From Planctomycetota bacterium (GTDB taxonomy: Bacteria > Planctomycetota > SBBH01 > JAHFOU01), in contig JAHFOU010000099.1 in assembly GCA_023261525.1 (NCBI GenBank), positions 1-7,870 on the forward strand: a stretch of DNA of 7,870 nucleotides. Direction: 5' to 3'. Positions within the stretch are counted from its first letter, which is position 1; every line of letters begins with the position of its first letter. The notes beneath the pieces were generated by a model, which saw nothing but the letters and a program-made list of their open reading frames with translations, did not search any database and was not told the DNA's origin. This document shows, piece after piece, positions 6,602-7,870 of the stretch. The translations under genes were made by a program, and so were the position numbers.

Positions 6602-7090
6602 GTGGCGAGGAACGACACCGGTCCAGGGCATTTCCGCCTCCCTGCAGATCGGCGTTCGTCTCCTCGCCCGGCCCTTTTCGCTCCGGTAGCCGCCCCCTCG
6701 GACGGGCCTGAGGAGGCCATCCAGGCCCTCCTGGAGGCCATGGTACGGGGGGACCTTCCCGCCCTGCGCGCCCTGCTGACCTACCCGGCCCTGGAGACCC
6801 TGAACCGGCTGGAGGCCCTGAGGGGCCAGGACGTCCTCGCCGAGTCCCTGATGCGGCACAGCCGGCCCCTGCTGGACTGCCGTCTCGAGCGCCTGCTGGA
6901 GCTTCCCGACGGGAGCACGGAATGTCGCCTGCGCCTCTTCCGCCTCGAACCCGGGGGACAGATCCGATCCTGTCTCTGGGTGGTCCAAACCAGACCCCTG
7001 GACGAGGCGACCTGGAGGATCTCCGGGTTGGACCGCCTGCCGGGGGCCGAGGAGGACGCGGTTGATTCGTCCACTTGCCTTCCCCCATAA
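6602..7090 (+). CDS. Unrecognised small protein, NTF2-like appearance, under riboswitch control
   Basis: I do not recognise this gene family by name. The GTG start at 6602 gives 162 residues, with AGGAG (6586-6590) eleven bases upstream. ATG 6554 and TTG 6542 are also in frame but lie inside the leader stem-loop and lack a Shine-Dalgarno sequence. From about residue 36 it looks like a small alpha+beta domain: a helix PEEAIQALLEAMVRGDLPALRALL (36-59, shown in part), then alternating strands and a final TWRISGL (137-143). This order resembles NTF2-like/SnoaL-type folds, which bind small ligands or act as accessory domains. The first 35 residues are Arg/Pro-rich, use less G/C at third positions than the rest, and show no clear signal peptide. 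The TAA stop lies within the predicted -10 of the following tRNA. Being downstream of a GEMM-I aptamer suggests a role tied to c-di-GMP, for example surface life or extracellular functions. Confidence 0.68.
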   Translation: MARNDTGPGHFRLPADRRSSPRPALFAPVAAPSDGPEEAIQALLEAMVRGDLPALRALLTYPALETLNRLEALRGQDVLAESLMRHSRPLLDCRLERLLELPDGSTECRLRLFRLEPGGQIRSCLWVVQTRPLDEATWRISGLDRLPGAEEDAVDSSTCLPP

Positions 7091-7091
7091 T
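7062..7091 (+). promoter_or_regulatory. Predicted promoter of tRNA-Phe
   Basis: TTGATT (7062-7067) and CATAAT (7086-7091) are 18 bases apart, each close to the sigma70 consensus. The expected start near 7098 lies about ten bases before the mature tRNA. The promoter overlaps the last codons and stop of the preceding gene, so the tRNA does not depend on the riboswitch transcript. Confidence 0.6.
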
Positions 7092-7108
7092 ACCGCCCGC
7101 CTGCCGGT

Positions 7109-7184
7109 GGGTAGGTAGCTCAGCTGGTAGAGCACGGCTCTGAAAATGCCGGTGTCCCCGGTTCGATTCCGGGCCTGCCCACCA
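7109..7184 (+). tRNA. tRNA-Phe (anticodon GAA), CCA encoded
   Basis: The full cloverleaf can be folded by hand. The acceptor is GGGTAGG (7109-7115) with CCTGCCC (7174-7180), including one G-U pair. The D stem is GCTC/GAGC (7118-7121, 7130-7133). The anticodon stem is CGGCT/TGCCG (7135-7139, 7147-7151), with a U-U mismatch at 31/39. The loop CTGAAAA places GAA at 7142-7144, which reads Phe codons UUC/UUU. The T arm is CCCGG-TTCGATT-CCGGG (7157-7173). Discriminator A7181 is followed by a genome-encoded CCA (7182-7184). Length is 76 bases. Confidence 0.97.
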
Positions 7185-7190
7185 ATCCCT

Positions 7191-7207
7191 CCTCCGCGTC
7201 CCGGAGG
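7191..7207 (+). terminator. Hairpin after tRNA-Phe, possible terminator
   Basis: CCTCCG (7191-7196) and CGGAGG (7202-7207) form a perfect 6-bp stem with loop CGTCC, six bases after the tRNA CCA. It is followed by CTATAATCC, not a T-run, so it would be a weak intrinsic terminator at best. It may be a processing or Rho-assisted site. Confidence 0.3.
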
Positions 7208-7208
7208 C

Positions 7209-7214
7209 TATAAT
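7209..7214 (+). promoter_or_regulatory. Candidate -10 box of the PilZ gene
   Basis: An exact TATAAT lies 25 bases before the ATG, within GCTATAATCC, the same ten bases as before nuoE. A start near 7221 would give a leader of about 20 bases containing AGGAGA (7228-7233). No clear -35 is seen at 16-18 bases, where the tRNA hairpin sits instead. Confidence 0.5.
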
Positions 7215-7239
7215 CCCGGCCCCACCCAGGAGAGCCCCC

Positions 7240-7632
7240 ATGCCGGCCCCCAGCGAACGCCGCCGCGCCCCCCGCACCCAGGTGAAGCGCCTGACTGTGC
7301 TCTACCATCCCCAGTTCGACCCCCGGGATGTCCTGCACGCCCAGCCCGACCACAAGTGCGTGGCCCTGGACCTTTCCAAGTTCGGGCTGAGCATCGCCGT
7401 CCGATTCCCCCTGGATCCCGGGGTCAAGCTGCACCTGACCCTCGAGGTCCCCGCCCTGAAGCAGGAGATCGGCCTGAGGGGCGAGGTGGTGCGCTGCGTG
7501 GAGATCCCGGCCAGGCCGGGTGGGGAGCCCAGCTTCGCGCTCGGGATCTCGATCCTTCATGCCGAACCGGACTTCCACAGGCTTCTGGAGCGCATGCAGA
7601 CCGACCAGCGCCTGAGGCTGGGCGGCTTCTGA
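7240..7632 (+). CDS. PilZ-domain protein, candidate c-di-GMP receptor
   Basis: PilZ domains bind cyclic di-GMP and pass the signal to a partner protein or motility/polysaccharide machinery. This 130-residue protein is essentially a lone PilZ domain. Both binding motifs are present: the R-x-x-x-R switch in RRRAPR (R8 and R12) and D-x-S-x-x-G in DLSKFG (D44, S46, G49). Beta strands follow, such as VKLHLTLEV (62-70) and RGEVVRCVEI (80-89), ending in FALGISIL (99-106). The usual order is thus kept and c-di-GMP binding is likely. The start ATG has AGGAGA (7228-7233) six bases upstream, so this start is well supported. It stands alone between tRNA-Phe and the convergent ribF; no partner gene is adjacent. 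The upstream c-di-GMP-type riboswitch gives a shared theme. The output function is not readable. Confidence 0.9.
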   Translation: MPAPSERRRAPRTQVKRLTVLYHPQFDPRDVLHAQPDHKCVALDLSKFGLSIAVRFPLDPGVKLHLTLEVPALKQEIGLRGEVVRCVEIPARPGGEPSFALGISILHAEPDFHRLLERMQTDQRLRLGGF

Positions 7633-7645
7633 TCGTTCCAGGCCC

Positions 7646-7870
7646 CTAGGGGGGAATCCCGGACGCCGCACGGACGTCGAGGTCGATCTGGGCCTTGAGG
7701 GCGTCGAGGGAATCGAACTTCCTCTCTTCGCGCAGGAAGGTCCGCATCTCCACCGACAGTTCCTGCCCGTAGAGGTCTCCGGAGAATCCCGCCAGGTGGA
7801 CCTCGGCACGGGCCTGAGGGTCCCCTGACGTCGTCGGCCGGACGCCGACGTTGACCGCGGCCGGGAAGGG
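7646..7870 (-). CDS. ribF: Riboflavin kinase / FAD synthetase, C-terminal end (5' part outside window)
   Basis: The minus strand is open from the window edge to TAG at 7648-7646, giving 74 C-terminal residues. AAVNVGVRPT (4-13), EVHLAGFSGDLYGQEL (23-38), MRTFLREERKFDSLDALKAQ (42-61) and the final IDLD are the standard end of the riboflavin-kinase domain of bifunctional RibF. This enzyme phosphorylates riboflavin to FMN and, through its N-terminal part, adenylates FMN to FAD. The N-terminal FAD-synthetase half lies beyond the window. It converges with the PilZ gene with only 13 bases between the two stops and no clear terminator there. FMN is the cofactor of the nearby NuoF, though I see no regulatory link. 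Confidence 0.93.
   Translation of the reverse strand, partial: PFPAAVNVGVRPTTSGDPQARAEVHLAGFSGDLYGQELSVEMRTFLREERKFDSLDALKAQIDLDVRAASGIPP

Noticed and set aside
5663..7135. Minus-strand open frame running across the riboswitch and nuoE
   Set aside because: It crosses the nuoE gene in another frame and the structured riboswitch leader; no motif supports it.
7643..7652. CCCCTAGGGG palindrome between PilZ and ribF as terminator
   Set aside because: The stem leaves too small a loop and no T-run; it also spans the ribF stop codon, so it may be chance.
7120..7809. Minus-strand open frame covering tRNA-Phe and PilZ
   Set aside because: Its end, with the typical GRPGIEPGTPAF string, is the translated complement of the tRNA; its start is a shifted frame of ribF.
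1..7870. Frequent CTGAGG hexamer as a possible motif
   Set aside because: Most cases are in-frame Leu-Arg codon pairs in a genome fond of AGG, and CTG-CGN pairs also occur; no strand or spacing pattern seen.
1..7870. CRISPR array, insertion sequence or attachment-site repeats
   Set aside because: No regularly spaced direct repeats, transposase motifs or terminal inverted repeats were found, and the tRNA 3' end is not repeated in the window.

Overview
The window is a high-GC bacterial chromosome segment (strong G/C preference at third codon positions, frequent AGG arginine codons). It holds two housekeeping genes of complex I, a tRNA-Phe, the end of ribF, a surface-glycan type cluster and a cyclic-dinucleotide riboswitch. 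A GEMM-I riboswitch, a PilZ protein and nuoE/nuoF together suggest an environmental Gram-negative such as a member of Acidobacteriota (Holophagae type) or a delta-proteobacterial/Myxococcota lineage. This assignment is inference only.

Region 1 (1-4491, + strand) is one tightly packed operon of five genes: the C-terminal end of a formyltransferase-family protein, a class I SAM methyltransferase, two tandem paralogous GT-B/GT4-type glycosyltransferases, and a second methyltransferase. Every junction is either a stop directly followed by ATG or a GTGA/ATGA 4-base overlap, so translation is probably coupled. The content fits synthesis or decoration of an O-antigen, capsule or exopolysaccharide, with a possible N-formylated and methylated sugar.

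Region 2 (4488-6312, - strand) holds nuoE and nuoF, the NADH-dehydrogenase module of respiratory complex I. nuoF converges on the glycan operon, and the two genes share one CTAG as their stop codons. No nuoG follows nuoF here. nuoE has a perfect TATAAT only 10 bases before its best ATG.

Region 3 (6384-7090, + strand) diverges from nuoE. A sigma70-like promoter drives a leader with a small 5' hairpin, a well-matched GEMM-I (cyclic-di-GMP class I) riboswitch aptamer, and a long stem-loop starting where the aptamer ends. An unrecognised small protein with an NTF2-like look follows. This is the most interesting part of the window.

Region 4 (7062-7870) holds tRNA-Phe(GAA) with encoded CCA and its own promoter, then a PilZ-domain protein (candidate c-di-GMP receptor) behind another TATAAT. 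The C-terminal end of ribF (riboflavin kinase/FAD synthetase) lies convergent on the - strand. A c-di-GMP-type riboswitch and a PilZ protein on the same strand within about 1 kb suggest a local second-messenger theme, although each has its own promoter signal.
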